A stretch of DNA of 64,000 bases, from the NCBI GenBank assembly GCA_947496535.1, contig CANMDE010000001.1:744001-808000 (forward strand). The letters are read 5' to 3'. The DNA is from an uncultured Paracoccaceae bacterium (GTDB lineage Bacteria; Pseudomonadota; Alphaproteobacteria; Rhodobacterales; Rhodobacteraceae). The number at the start of each line of letters is the position of its first letter. The stretch's first letter is position 1. Under the pieces are notes generated by a model. The model did not search any database and was not told the DNA's origin. It was given only the letters and a program-made list of their open reading frames with translations. The position numbers and the translations under genes were made by a program. Positions 43,295 through 52,398 of this stretch are shown in pieces.

Positions 43295-44593
43295 TCAGGC
43301 CGCCCCCTTACTTTTCATCGTGACGACCTTGCCTGACTTCCGCTTTGCTGCAGGCTTTGGTCCATTCGCATTCGCGTCAATGAAATCCAGCACAAGGGGC
43401 CGGATATTGTTACGCCAGCTTTTGCCCGCGAAGATGCCGTAGTGGCCCGCGCCCGGTTCCAGATGCGCGGCCTTCTTGTCGTCGGGTAGCCCCGTCAGCA
43501 GGTCCAGCGCGGCAAGGCATTGGCCGGGGGCCGAGATGTCATCCTTTTCGCCCTCTACCACCTTGACTGCGACTGTTGTGATTTTCCCTATGTCCACCTT
43601 GTGTCCGGCAACGGTGAAATCGTTCCGCGCGATGTCCCGGCCTTTGAAAATCCGCTCGACCGTGGATAGATAGAACTCGGCTGTCATATCCATGACCGCC
43701 AGATATTCATCATAGAAAGCGTTGTGGCGGTCATGCTCTGAGGCTTCGCCTTTGGCGACCCGGATGATCTCATCCTGAAATGCGTTGGAATGCGTTTCCG
43801 CATTCATGGAGATGAACGAGGCGAGTTGCAGAAGGCCGGGATAGACCATACGCCCCACACCTGAATATTTGAAACCGACGCGCTGGATCATCGTTTCTTC
43901 CAGTTGCCCCATCGTGACAGAGCGTCCGAAATCGGTGACTTCGGTATGGTTTGCTTCGGGATCAACGGGGCCGCCGATCAGGGTCAGGCTGCGCGGTTGG
44001 GCGTCGGGGTCTTCCTCGGCCAGATAGGCTGTTGCGGCAAGCGCCAGCGGAACGGGTTGGCAGACGGCGATGACATGAATATCCGCCCCCAGTTCACGCA
44101 TGAAATCGACCAAGTATAGCGTGTAGTCCTCAATATCGAACTTGCCCTCGCTGACCGGAATGTCACGGGCGTTGTGCCAGTCTGTAATGTAGACATCTGC
44201 GTCCGGTAGCAGGCTGATCACCGTCTTGCGCAGCAATGTCGCGTAGTGGCCAGACATCGGTGCGATTAGCAATACGCGCCGCTTGCTGGGTGCGCGGCCG
44301 GGCATGGTGAAATGGATCAGATCACCAAATGGGCGTTCCACCACAGTTTCAATGACAACCGGATGGTCCTTGCCCTTGTCGCAGGTGACAGGCGGGATGT
44401 TCCAATCCGGTTTGACGATCATGCGAGAGAAGGTGCGCTCGGTCACTTCGCCCCAAGCCTTGATCCAGTCAAATGCCGGGTTCGCGCCCCAAGACATCAT
44501 TGGGTATGATGCAAATGCCCGCGCGGTCGCCCCCAACCACTGATTTGTGTTCCGCGCGCTTTCCATCAGGTCATAGGTGATCATATACTTCAT
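43295..44593 (-). CDS. phaZ: Intracellular polyhydroxyalkanoate depolymerase
   Basis: A 432-residue PHB depolymerase of the intracellular alphaproteobacterial type: MKYMITYDLMESARNTNQWL at the start, VLLIAPMSGHYATLLRKTVI, IHVIAVCQPVPLALAATAYL with a Cys in the nucleophile position as is usual for this family, and GAGHYGIFAGKSWRNNIRPL near the end. It breaks down storage PHA granules. It is divergent from phaC across a 63-base region holding a PhaR-type site. Confidence 0.94.
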   Translation of the reverse strand: MKYMITYDLMESARNTNQWLGATARAFASYPMMSWGANPAFDWIKAWGEVTERTFSRMIVKPDWNIPPVTCDKGKDHPVVIETVVERPFGDLIHFTMPGRAPSKRRVLLIAPMSGHYATLLRKTVISLLPDADVYITDWHNARDIPVSEGKFDIEDYTLYLVDFMRELGADIHVIAVCQPVPLALAATAYLAEEDPDAQPRSLTLIGGPVDPEANHTEVTDFGRSVTMGQLEETMIQRVGFKYSGVGRMVYPGLLQLASFISMNAETHSNAFQDEIIRVAKGEASEHDRHNAFYDEYLAVMDMTAEFYLSTVERIFKGRDIARNDFTVAGHKVDIGKITTVAVKVVEGEKDDISAPGQCLAALDLLTGLPDDKKAAHLEPGAGHYGIFAGKSWRNNIRPLVLDFIDANANGPKPAAKRKSGKVVTMKSKGAA

Positions 44594-44623
44594 AGTAAGT
44601 CTCCGTCAGGGGCGCAGGTTATG

Positions 44624-44635
44624 CTGCGGATGCAG
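44624..44635. promoter_or_regulatory. Putative PhaR site between phaZ and phaC
   Basis: CTGC-GGAT-GCAG, within the palindrome ATGCTGCGGATGCAGCAT, matches the CTGC-N3/4-GCAG sites bound by PhaR in related bacteria. It lies 21 bases before the phaC start and 30 bases before phaZ, so it can affect both. Confidence 0.7.
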
Positions 44636-44656
44636 CATACGCATGGGGAGGATAGT

Positions 44657-46453
44657 ATGACAACAAACGATTTAGATGGTGACGCAACTTCCCCGCATGA
44701 TGTGCCAAAACTTGAAGGAAATCTTGCTAAAGTAGAGGAATTGACCCAGCGATTGCTGAAGGTCATGGGGCACGGCAGGCAGGTTCGCCCCGCTCTTCAG
44801 GGGCCCAGCCAAGAGCTCTATTTAAAGGCAGTCACGGGCTATATGACTGAAATGATGCAGAATCCTGCGAAACTGATCGAACATCAGGTGGAGTTCTGGG
44901 GCAAATCGGTGAAGCATTACGTCGAAGCCCAGCATCTTTTGGCCCAAGGCAAGCTGGAACCTGCAACCGATGAGACATCAAGTGACATGAGGTTCTCGCA
45001 TGAGTTGTGGAATACGAATCCCTACTTCAATTACATCAAACAGCAATACCTGATGAATGCTGCCGCAGTGCAGCAGGCGATTGAGGATGTGGATACGCTG
45101 GATGACGTCGAAAAGAAGCGCTTGCGCTATTTCAGCCAGCAGATCGTGGATATGTTCAGCCCAACAAATTTTCTGGCGACCAATCCAGAGGCGCTGGCGC
45201 TGGCTGCTGAGACAGAGGGCGAAAGCCTTGTTGCTGGGCTGGAAAACCTGATTGCGGATCTAGAGGCGAACGATGGTGATCTGGTCGTGACGCTGGCGGA
45301 CAAGTCGGCCTTTGTGTTGGGCGAAAACCTTGCCAATACGCCGGGGTCGGTTGTCTATCGAAATCATCTGTTCGAATTGATCCAGTACGCGCCGACGACG
45401 GAAAAGGTCTATAGCACCCCGCTGATCATCTTTCCGCCCTGGATCAACAAGTTCTATATTCTTGACCTTAAACCGCAGAACAGCCTGATCAAATGGGTCG
45501 TGGAACAGGGTCATACCGTTTTTGTCGTGTCCTGGGTGAACCCTGATCCCGGATATCGCGCGGTCGGCATGACCGACTACGTGCAGGACGGCTATCTGAC
45601 CGCCATCGACGAAGTAAAGAAAATCTGCGGCGTCAAAAAGGTTAACGCCGTTGGCTATTGCATCGCCGGCACCACTTTGGCGATGACGCTGGCTTTGATG
45701 AAACAGCGCAGGGATACATCGGTAAATACGGCGACGTTCTTTACCACACTGACTGATTTTTCGGATCAGGGAGAGGTGGGCGTTTTTCTTGACGATGATT
45801 TTGTGGACGGGATTGAGGCCGAAGTGGGCGAGAGTGGTATCCTCGAGAAATTCTTCATGTCGCGGACGTTTTCGTTTCTGAGGTCCAATGATCTGATCTA
45901 CGGGCCTGCCATTAAAAGCTATATGATGGGCAAGGCGCCCCCGGCGTTTGATCTGCTTTACTGGAACGGAGACGGGACGAACTTGCCCGGCAAGATGGCT
46001 GTGGAATATCTGCGGGGCCTTTGTCAGAAAAACGAATTTGCGACGGATGGCTTTGAGATTTGTGGCACAAAGGTTCATTTGAAAGATGTGAATGTGCCGC
46101 TTTGCGCCATTGCGTGCGAGACGGATCATATCGCCGCGTGGAAAAGCAGCTACAGCGGCGTCCAGCAGATGGGATCGAAGGATAAGACCTTTATCCTTTC
46201 GGGGTCTGGCCATATCGCGGGGATCGTGAATCCACCCAGCAAGAACAAATACGGGCATTACACCAATCCCGAACTCGGTCTGATGGTGGATGACTGGCAA
46301 AACGCAGCCGACGAGCATGAGGGGTCGTGGTGGCCGAAATGGGAGGCTTGGCTGTCCAAAAAATCCGGAAAAAAGGTAGCCGCGAGACAGGCTGGTGATG
46401 GATCACACCCTGTATTGGGGCCGGCGCCAGGTACGTATGTTGTATCTAAATAA
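44657..46453 (+). CDS. phaC: Polyhydroxyalkanoate synthase, class I
   Basis: A 598-residue class I PHA synthase. The lipase-like box is NAVGYCIAGTTLAMTLALMK with catalytic Cys335. The family motifs PPWINKFYILDLKPQNSLIK and the C-terminal HIAGIVNPPSKNKYGHYTN with the catalytic His are present. It polymerises 3-hydroxyacyl-CoA on granules. The start at 44657 follows GGGAGG; the frame continues upstream only through the operator palindrome. Confidence 0.96.
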   Translation: MTTNDLDGDATSPHDVPKLEGNLAKVEELTQRLLKVMGHGRQVRPALQGPSQELYLKAVTGYMTEMMQNPAKLIEHQVEFWGKSVKHYVEAQHLLAQGKLEPATDETSSDMRFSHELWNTNPYFNYIKQQYLMNAAAVQQAIEDVDTLDDVEKKRLRYFSQQIVDMFSPTNFLATNPEALALAAETEGESLVAGLENLIADLEANDGDLVVTLADKSAFVLGENLANTPGSVVYRNHLFELIQYAPTTEKVYSTPLIIFPPWINKFYILDLKPQNSLIKWVVEQGHTVFVVSWVNPDPGYRAVGMTDYVQDGYLTAIDEVKKICGVKKVNAVGYCIAGTTLAMTLALMKQRRDTSVNTATFFTTLTDFSDQGEVGVFLDDDFVDGIEAEVGESGILEKFFMSRTFSFLRSNDLIYGPAIKSYMMGKAPPAFDLLYWNGDGTNLPGKMAVEYLRGLCQKNEFATDGFEICGTKVHLKDVNVPLCAIACETDHIAAWKSSYSGVQQMGSKDKTFILSGSGHIAGIVNPPSKNKYGHYTNPELGLMVDDWQNAADEHEGSWWPKWEAWLSKKSGKKVAARQAGDGSHPVLGPAPGTYVVSK

Positions 46454-46495
46454 TTGATATTGTTTATTTTACTCTGATCCGCGCAATTTTTTTTG

Positions 46496-46534
46496 CTGCA
46501 GTGCAGAAAAAATACTTGAAATGCTGCACTGCAG
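46496..46534. promoter_or_regulatory. Two putative PhaR sites upstream of phaP
   Basis: CTGC-AGT-GCAG (46496-46506) and CTGC-ACT-GCAG within TGCTGCACTGCAGCA (46524-46534) lie 69-107 bases before the phasin start. PhaR is known to repress phaP through such sites and to be released by PHA granules. Confidence 0.75.
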
Positions 46535-46602
46535 CATGCATATTGGTGTCACGAGATAAACGCGGAGGGGGCTCCGCTCCGAAACATGAAAGGCTTAACA
46601 CC

Positions 46603-47052
46603 ATGGCTAAAGCACAAGACTTCACCGCTGTCTTCCAAGACATGCTGGGCGCATTCCCCGTTGACACAAAAGCAATGGAAGCTCAGTTCAAAAACCAGAC
46701 TGCACTGGCAGAAAAGATGTCCACTGTTGCGCTGGACGCTGCTGGCAAATCTGCTGAATTGTCCGCAAGCTGGACAAAAGACACCATCGCAAAGATGGAA
46801 AGCATGTCCAAAGCAAAGACAGACCCTGCTGACTACGCAAAAGCAATGACAGACTTCGCGTCTGCCCAAGCTGAAACAGCTGCAGAAAACATGTCTGCTT
46901 TCGCTGAAATCGCGAAAAAAGTTCAGACACAGACTATGGAACTGGTTCTGGCCGCTGGCAAAGACCTGTCCGAGGACGTGACTGCTGCTGCAAAAAAAGC
47001 AACGAGCGACGTGACTGCTGCTGCTAAAAAAGCAACTGCTTCTGCAAAGTAA
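46603..47052 (+). CDS. phaP: Phasin, PHA granule-associated protein
   Basis: A 149-residue, Ala/Lys-rich, nearly all-helical protein typical of Rhodobacterales phasins (QDFTAVFQDMLGAFPVDTKA, EIAKKVQTQTMELVLAAGKD). The last 30 residues hold two nearly identical SDVTAAAKKAT-type repeats. It coats PHA granules. The start at 46603 is the natural one for the family. An upstream in-frame GTG at 46501 lies in the operator. Codon use is strikingly uniform, as in highly expressed genes. Confidence 0.93.
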   Translation: MAKAQDFTAVFQDMLGAFPVDTKAMEAQFKNQTALAEKMSTVALDAAGKSAELSASWTKDTIAKMESMSKAKTDPADYAKAMTDFASAQAETAAENMSAFAEIAKKVQTQTMELVLAAGKDLSEDVTAAAKKATSDVTAAAKKATASAK

Positions 47053-47098
47053 GTTATTAGATCGACCTTTCCTCCTCCCTGAAGGTCAGATTGAAAAG

Positions 47099-47130
47099 GA
47101 CGGTCCGCATCGCGGGCCGTCTTTTGTTTT
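47099..47130 (+). terminator. Intrinsic terminator of phaP
   Basis: GACGGTCCGC-atc-GCGGGCCGTC is followed by TTTTGTTTT. It lies 46 bases past the phaP stop and before the methyltransferase start. Confidence 0.85.
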
Positions 47131-47156
47131 GGGTACGCATCGATCATGCTGATGAT

Positions 47157-47888
47157 ATGGCCGATCTGCATTATACCGACCCCTATCTTGTCGCACTTTA
47201 TGATGCCTTTAATGGATGGAGCGTCGACCGGGATTTTTATGCTGCCTTGCCAGGCAAAGCCCCGGTTCGCGTTTTAGAGGTGGGCTGCGGCACCGGGTTG
47301 ATCGCGCGTGCAATTGCCGGGCAGGGGCATGACGTAGTGGGATTGGACCCCGCGCAACCGATGCTGGATTGGGCGAAGGCCCAGCCGGACGGCGGCGCGG
47401 TGGAGTGGGTGCGAGGCATTCTTGCTGACTATCGCGCCGCACCATTTGATCTGATCTACATGACGGGCCATGCGTTTCAGTGTCTTCTGACAGATGATGA
47501 AATTGCGGCGCATTTCGTGGCTGTCCGGCGTTTGCTGAAACCGCAGGGGCGGTTTGTATTCGAAACCCGTAACCCATCGGCTCGGGGGTGGGAAAAGTGG
47601 ACACCCGATCATACCAGACGCGACCTTAACCTACCCGATGGAACGCGCGCGTCGTGCTATCATGACGTCACTGAGGTCGATGGAGAATTCGTCAGTTTTT
47701 CCTCTGTTTACGGTCTGCCGAATGAGGTTTTGACCTCAACCAGCACGTTGCGGTTTGCCTCTTTGGCAACGCTTACGCAGCTTGCGACAAGCGCCGGTTT
47801 ATGTGTTTCAGAGGTGTTTGGCGATTGGGACAAAAGCGCGTTGACGGATCAAAGCCCGGAAATCATAGCCACATTGGCACCAATGTAG
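47157..47888 (+). CDS. SAM-dependent methyltransferase, class I
   Basis: A 243-residue methyltransferase. Motif I is VRVLEVGCGTGLIARAIAGQ, with HDVVGLDPAQPMLDWAKAQP binding the cofactor ribose and FDLIYMTGHAFQCLLTDDEI as the motif II region. Substrate unknown. It sits between phaP and phaR, where most relatives have phaR directly after phaP, so it may be an insertion into the locus. The start at 47157 is the ATG before ADLHYTDPYLVALYDAF. Confidence 0.85.
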   Translation: MADLHYTDPYLVALYDAFNGWSVDRDFYAALPGKAPVRVLEVGCGTGLIARAIAGQGHDVVGLDPAQPMLDWAKAQPDGGAVEWVRGILADYRAAPFDLIYMTGHAFQCLLTDDEIAAHFVAVRRLLKPQGRFVFETRNPSARGWEKWTPDHTRRDLNLPDGTRASCYHDVTEVDGEFVSFSSVYGLPNEVLTSTSTLRFASLATLTQLATSAGLCVSEVFGDWDKSALTDQSPEIIATLAPM

Positions 47889-47964
47889 CCCGCAAAACCC
47901 TTTCTTTTTATGCAAACGCGGCATAGGCTTCTCTGCACCGCAATAAGTCTGGGAAGGACGGGCC

Positions 47965-48507
47965 ATGGCAGAGACAAATAAACCGCTGCTCATCAAGAGA
48001 TACGCCAGCCGTCGACTGTATAACACCGAGACGAGCGACTACGTGACCTTGGAAGATATTGCCGTTTTCATCCGTGAAGGGCGCGAGGTGCAGATTGTCG
48101 ACCTCAAATCAGGTGATGACCTTACCCGTCAATATCTGTTGCAGATCATCGCAGAGCATGAGGGGCGCGGCGAAAATGTGTTGCCTGTTGATGTTCTGAC
48201 TGACCTGGTTCGCAGTTATACCTCACAGGCTGCATCAGTGGTGCCGACATTCCTGCAGGCCAGTTTCGAGATGCTGCGCGAAGGCCAATCGAAAGCGCTT
48301 GAGAACATGGGCAAGGCCAGTCCGATGGCCAATATGCCGGGTTTCGATGCTATGCGAGCCCAGCAGGAGGCGTTTTTCAAAGCTATGACGGGTGGTATAA
48401 TGCCTGGCAGTACCACGCCGGAAAAGGAACAAACCGGCGATGATCTGAACGAAATCAAAGATCAACTTGCCGCGTTGCAGGAAAAACTGTCGAAGATGAG
48501 CAAGTGA
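47965..48507 (+). CDS. phaR: Polyhydroxyalkanoate synthesis repressor
   Basis: A 180-residue PhaR. The N-terminal DNA-binding region LLIKRYASRRLYNTETSDYV and TLEDIAVFIREGREVQIVDL are diagnostic. The C-terminal half is helical, binding PHA. It represses phaP and itself until polymer appears. Three CTGC-N3/4-GCAG sites in this locus (one before phaC, two before phaP) are likely targets. An ATG at 47965 has a GGAAGGA ribosome site. Confidence 0.95.
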   Translation: MAETNKPLLIKRYASRRLYNTETSDYVTLEDIAVFIREGREVQIVDLKSGDDLTRQYLLQIIAEHEGRGENVLPVDVLTDLVRSYTSQAASVVPTFLQASFEMLREGQSKALENMGKASPMANMPGFDAMRAQQEAFFKAMTGGIMPGSTTPEKEQTGDDLNEIKDQLAALQEKLSKMSK

Positions 48508-48525
48508 GCGACCAGGCCCTCGCGT

Positions 48526-49713
48526 TCAGGTTCCGTAGGCTGTAGCAGGCTGCATCACGCGATACATCGCTGTGATCAGTGCCTCGGAGATGACGTCGCA
48601 ATCCTCAATCGATAGCCGTGCGGGAAGTCGCACATCGCAGGCGCGCATCAGCATGGCTTTGGTTTGGGGCAGCTCGGGTGGCTCGCCCAGAAATTTCCAA
48701 TTCCAGAACGCCCGCGCATTGTCTTTGCTGGTCCCGAATACCTGCACATTTATACCGGCTGTTGCTGCCGCATTTACAAATAGCGAAACCTCATCATCAT
48801 TAAGCCCGGCAAGGTTGAATTGGATGGAGTCGGGTGCCCGTATCTCTTTCGCTAATTTCTTAGGCACATCAAACCATGGCGATTGGTGGAGCCGTTCCGC
48901 CACATGATCATGATTGCGGCGACCATCCGCAACACGACGGGGTAGTTCGGTCAGTTGTGGTCGAATGATTGCGGCCGATAGCGTGTTCATGCGCTGGTTA
49001 TATAGCGGTAATTTGTTCTGCCATTTGTCGAACGCGGTAGAGAGAACCGGATGCTTTTTCCAGTTGTGTTCGTAAGCGCCTGACATGATGACGGCCCTTG
49101 CGATCAGGTCGGGGTCGTCGGTGATCATGATGCCGCCTTCACCGGCATTAAGCAGTTTGTAAGACTGAAAGCTGAAGCAACCGATCTTGCCTATTGTCCC
49201 GATATTACGACCGTCCCAGACCGTACCAAGCGAATGTGCGGCGTCTTCGACCACCGGCACCTGCGCTTCATCACAAAGCGCCATGATCGCATCCATGTCA
49301 GAGGTATGCCCGCGCATGTGGCTGACGATAACCGCCTGCACTTGGGGTAGCTTGGCCGCAAAATCATCGATATCGATACGGTAATTGTTTTGGCATTCGC
49401 ATAGAACAGGCACGCAGTCGGCGTGAACCACAGCAGAGGGCACTGCGCCAAATGTGAATGCCGGGATCAGCACTTTGGCGTCACGTGGCAGGCCGAGCGA
49501 TTTCAGCGACAGGAAAAGTGCTGCTGAACACGACGAGACTGCCAGCGCATATGTGCTGCCCAACGTTTTGGCGAACTCGGTTTCCAACAAAGCGACGGGT
49601 GAGTTTTCGGACGTGTAGCGGAACAAATCGCCGGATGAGAGGATGCGTTCAATCTCTTGCATCGCGGGTGCTGGGATGGGTTCGGCGTCGTAGACGTTGG
49701 GGATATTTTTCAT
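48526..49713 (-). CDS. DegT/DnrJ/EryC1/StrS-family aminotransferase
   Basis: A 395-residue PLP enzyme: substrate/PLP regions ALAVSSCSAALFLSLKSLGL, PVVEDAAHSLGTVWDGRNIG, and the Schiff-base Lys in CFSFQSYKLLNAGEGGIMIT. Such enzymes aminate nucleotide sugars or related keto compounds, but no sugar-nucleotide genes are nearby, so the substrate is unclear. The start at 49713 (MKNIPNVYDAEPIP) is preferred to the longer frame. It is convergent with phaR, 18 bases away. Confidence 0.88.
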   Translation of the reverse strand: MKNIPNVYDAEPIPAPAMQEIERILSSGDLFRYTSENSPVALLETEFAKTLGSTYALAVSSCSAALFLSLKSLGLPRDAKVLIPAFTFGAVPSAVVHADCVPVLCECQNNYRIDIDDFAAKLPQVQAVIVSHMRGHTSDMDAIMALCDEAQVPVVEDAAHSLGTVWDGRNIGTIGKIGCFSFQSYKLLNAGEGGIMITDDPDLIARAVIMSGAYEHNWKKHPVLSTAFDKWQNKLPLYNQRMNTLSAAIIRPQLTELPRRVADGRRNHDHVAERLHQSPWFDVPKKLAKEIRAPDSIQFNLAGLNDDEVSLFVNAAATAGINVQVFGTSKDNARAFWNWKFLGEPPELPQTKAMLMRACDVRLPARLSIEDCDVISEALITAMYRVMQPATAYGT

Positions 49714-49851
49714 TACCAGAATGCCCGTTTTGATGGGGGTGAGTTTAGCACAGGCTTTGTACCAGTTCCATGAAACAGCAGCTTCTGCGTGTTGCCCGTG
49801 GTGCTGAATTGGGCAATCATTGGAGAAACCCGTCGCATTACGGAGCGCCAA

Positions 49852-50274
49852 ATGATGTCTGAGCCTTTAACCCATCACGCCGCCTGCCACTGTGGAACCG
49901 TCCGGTTTGAGGTGACGCTCAGTTCTGGTCTGGACAGCGCCCGTCGTTGCGACTGTTCTTTTTGCGGCATGCGTGGGGCGATTGCCGTGTCGGCCCCGTT
50001 GGACGGCCTGCGTTTCATGGCGGGTGAGGATGCCTTAAGTCTTTATCAATTCGGGACGATGACGGCGAAGCATTATTTCTGCTCTAAATGCGGGATTTAC
50101 ACGCACCACCAGCGCCGGTCCGACCCCAATGAATTTGGGGTAAATGTTGCCTGTCTGGAAGGGATCAGCCCCTTCGATTTCCCCGAGATCATTGTCCATA
50201 ACGGTGTGCAACACCCGAATGACGATCCTGACGCGCCGTCTATTGCGGGGGTGCTTCGCTTTCAACGAGATTGA
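49852..50274 (+). CDS. GFA-family (glutathione-dependent formaldehyde-activating-like) protein
   Basis: A 140-residue zinc protein with the GFA metal motifs CHCGTVRFEV, CDCSFCGMRG and FCSKCGIYTHHQ. The family name derives from an enzyme proposed to join formaldehyde and glutathione, but most members are of unknown function. It starts with ATGATG at 49852/49855 after GGAG. Its last 35 bases overlap the 3' end of the convergent peptidase gene. Confidence 0.88.
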   Translation: MMSEPLTHHAACHCGTVRFEVTLSSGLDSARRCDCSFCGMRGAIAVSAPLDGLRFMAGEDALSLYQFGTMTAKHYFCSKCGIYTHHQRRSDPNEFGVNVACLEGISPFDFPEIIVHNGVQHPNDDPDAPSIAGVLRFQRD

Positions 50275-51049
50275 ACTGGATGTGGACGTGATCGTCATGA
50301 CGGGCCGCAGCGCAGCCTTGGAACCCAATCGCTTCATCTGTGACGCCAAGCCGTTCTGACACATGCGGTTCAATGAAAATGCGCAGATCGGAACCGGCGG
50401 GCGGGTTGTTGACCAGCCATGTCAGTGCCTCTTGCATGCGTGGCACATCGAGCTGCAAGGGGCGTAGCTGCGGTTGCAGCCATTCCATGTCCCAGCGTAA
50501 CGACGTGCCTCCGAAATCAAAACAAGGCAGAGAGTCATCAGGGCCGGGTTGTTCGTAGCCCCAGTAGCCCAAGAACCAGCGGGCGCGGCCGGGTTGGTAG
50601 TCGCCTGCGGCATCAGTGTAGTAGAAGGCCAAGTCCAGCGCGTTCCCGTCCCGATGGCTCAGATGGGGCAGCATTGGAAAGCCGTTCAGGAACGGAAATC
50701 CGGCGTCCAAGGCCCGTGTGCGCGTACCGGGGTAGGCCACATGCATGTGGGTGGCCAGCGCATCGGCATAATCATGCATTTGCGGGGTCGCGTAGGCGCG
50801 GTTCAGTACGCAGTAGAACGGGCTAAGCGAGGCGACTTCACCCGGACCGGCGTCGATGCAGGCCAAAGGTTCGCGCGCTGTGAGTGGGGCAATGTATCGG
50901 ATCGCTACGGTTGCTGCGGCATAGAGCAGAATAAACAGCCCCAGAAACCGCCAGAACCGCCGTGTCAGCGCTAGGCAGATCAGCCAGATCACCCCACCGA
51001 TCTGGGTCAGCAAGGTCAAAATCACAAAGGCAATGCTGTGGCGGATCAT
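50240..51049 (-). CDS. Membrane-anchored LAS-type (M15/M74-like) peptidase
   Basis: A 269-residue protein. Two hydrophobic helices (about 5-30 and 33-52) anchor it; the remainder should be periplasmic. The zinc-site pattern HLSHRDGNALDLAFYY and ARHDDHVHIQF gives the H..D...H-x-H arrangement of LAS metallopeptidases, which cut peptidoglycan cross-links (MepA, VanY-like). It overlaps the glutamine-synthetase-family gene upstream by four bases (ATGA), so it is transcribed with that operon, an odd pairing. Confidence 0.72.
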   Translation of the reverse strand: MIRHSIAFVILTLLTQIGGVIWLICLALTRRFWRFLGLFILLYAAATVAIRYIAPLTAREPLACIDAGPGEVASLSPFYCVLNRAYATPQMHDYADALATHMHVAYPGTRTRALDAGFPFLNGFPMLPHLSHRDGNALDLAFYYTDAAGDYQPGRARWFLGYWGYEQPGPDDSLPCFDFGGTSLRWDMEWLQPQLRPLQLDVPRMQEALTWLVNNPPAGSDLRIFIEPHVSERLGVTDEAIGFQGCAAARHDDHVHIQFNLVESEAPPQ

Positions 51050-52398
51050 ACGTTAAGAAGCAGGTGCTCTCTTTCCCAGGGGCTGATGACTTGCAGGAAT
51101 TCGTTATATTCGGCCCTTTTCACGATAGAGTAAACCCTTGCGAATTCGGGGTTTAGCACCTCGTGCAGATCGGTCGCCTGATCGAAAAGATCCAACGCTG
51201 CGTATAGGCCGCGTGGGATGTCGTCCTCGGCGTCGTAGGCATCACCCCGGAAGCGCTTGTCAGGGCGGGTTTCATTCACCAGCCCAAGATAGCCACATGC
51301 GAGCGAGGCGGCGATGCAGAGGTAGGGGTTGCAATCCATCCCAGCGACCCGGTTTTCAACACGTCGAGCTTCGGGTTCAGACACCGGTATGCGAATGCCT
51401 GTCGTCCGGTTGTCGCGACCCCATTCGAGGTTGATCGGGGCGGCGTGGTCGCGGACGTAGCGGCGGTAGCTGTTCACATAAGGTGCCATCATGGCGAGTG
51501 CGTTCGGGATGTTTTCCTGCAAACCCCCGATGAAGTGGAAAAACGCGTCGGTTTCGCCACCCTGTGGGCCGGTAAAGATATTCTGACCTTTGTCGTCCAG
51601 CACCGAATGATGGATGTGCATGGCCGAGCCCGGCTCTCCCTCAATCGGTTTGGCCATGAAGGTCGCGAAACAATCGTGTTTCAGCGCGGCCTCTCGTAGA
51701 AGTCGTTTGAAGTAGAAAACCTGATCGGCCAAGGCGACCGGATCGCCATGCTTGAGATTGATCTCTAGCTGTCCTGCGCCGCCTTCCTGGGTGATCCCGT
51801 CAATCTCAAAACCCTGAACTTCGGCGTATTCATAGATGTCGTCGATCACTGGGCCGTAGTCATCGACGGCTGTCATCGAATAGGCCTGTCGTCCGGCAGC
51901 AGGCCTGCCCGTGCGGCCCATCATTGGCGTGATTGGTTTGGCGGGGTCGATGTTGCGGGCGACCATGAAGAATTCCATCTCGGGCGCGACAATCGGGGTC
52001 CAGCCTTTCTTGCGGTACATATTGATGACGTGCTTAAGCACATTCCGCGGCGCGAAGGGGACCGGACTGCCTTTTTGATCATAGGCGTCATGGATAACCT
52101 GCAACGTGCCATCAGCCGCCCAAGGGGCAGCGGTGGCGGTGTTCATGTCGGGCTTGAGGATCATGTCGGGTTCTACAAAACCCTCTGGCCCCGCGGCTTC
52201 GCCCCAGTCGCCGGTGATGGTCTGGAAAAAGATTGAATTGGGCAGATAGAATGAGCCCTGCTTTTCCCATTTCGCTGCAGGCACGGCTTTGCCGCGGGCA
52301 ATTCCGGGTAGGTCGGCAATGACGCATTCCACCTCATCCAGACTGTTGGCGTCGAGGTAGAGGCGGGCGGCTTCGGGGATTTTTTTCTTCCAGGTCAT
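51046..52398 (-). CDS. Glutamine synthetase-family protein, copy 1 (PuuA-like)
   Basis: A 450-residue type-I-like GS fold: IADLPGIARGKAVPAAKW at the N-terminal domain, the metal-binding IVAPEMEFFMVA and EGGAGQLEINLKHGD, SAMHIHHSVLD, and the ATP-site NRTTGIRIPVSEPEARRVEN. These are the marks of gamma-glutamyl ligases that act on polyamines or amines rather than ammonia. It overlaps the amidotransferase gene upstream (ATGA). With a second copy and an amino-acid-type ABC transporter in the same operon, a role in uptake and gamma-glutamylation of an amine is likely. Confidence 0.88.
   Translation of the reverse strand: MTWKKKIPEAARLYLDANSLDEVECVIADLPGIARGKAVPAAKWEKQGSFYLPNSIFFQTITGDWGEAAGPEGFVEPDMILKPDMNTATAAPWAADGTLQVIHDAYDQKGSPVPFAPRNVLKHVINMYRKKGWTPIVAPEMEFFMVARNIDPAKPITPMMGRTGRPAAGRQAYSMTAVDDYGPVIDDIYEYAEVQGFEIDGITQEGGAGQLEINLKHGDPVALADQVFYFKRLLREAALKHDCFATFMAKPIEGEPGSAMHIHHSVLDDKGQNIFTGPQGGETDAFFHFIGGLQENIPNALAMMAPYVNSYRRYVRDHAAPINLEWGRDNRTTGIRIPVSEPEARRVENRVAGMDCNPYLCIAASLACGYLGLVNETRPDKRFRGDAYDAEDDIPRGLYAALDLFDQATDLHEVLNPEFARVYSIVKRAEYNEFLQVISPWEREHLLLNV

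Noticed and set aside
43295..44593. PhaZ thought to lack a nucleophile because it has Cys in place of Ser
   Set aside because: Cys at this position is normal for intracellular PHB depolymerases of this family.
45260..46318. Minus-strand frame of 352 codons opposite phaC
   Set aside because: Antisense to phaC, with His/Arg-rich non-protein-like sequence.
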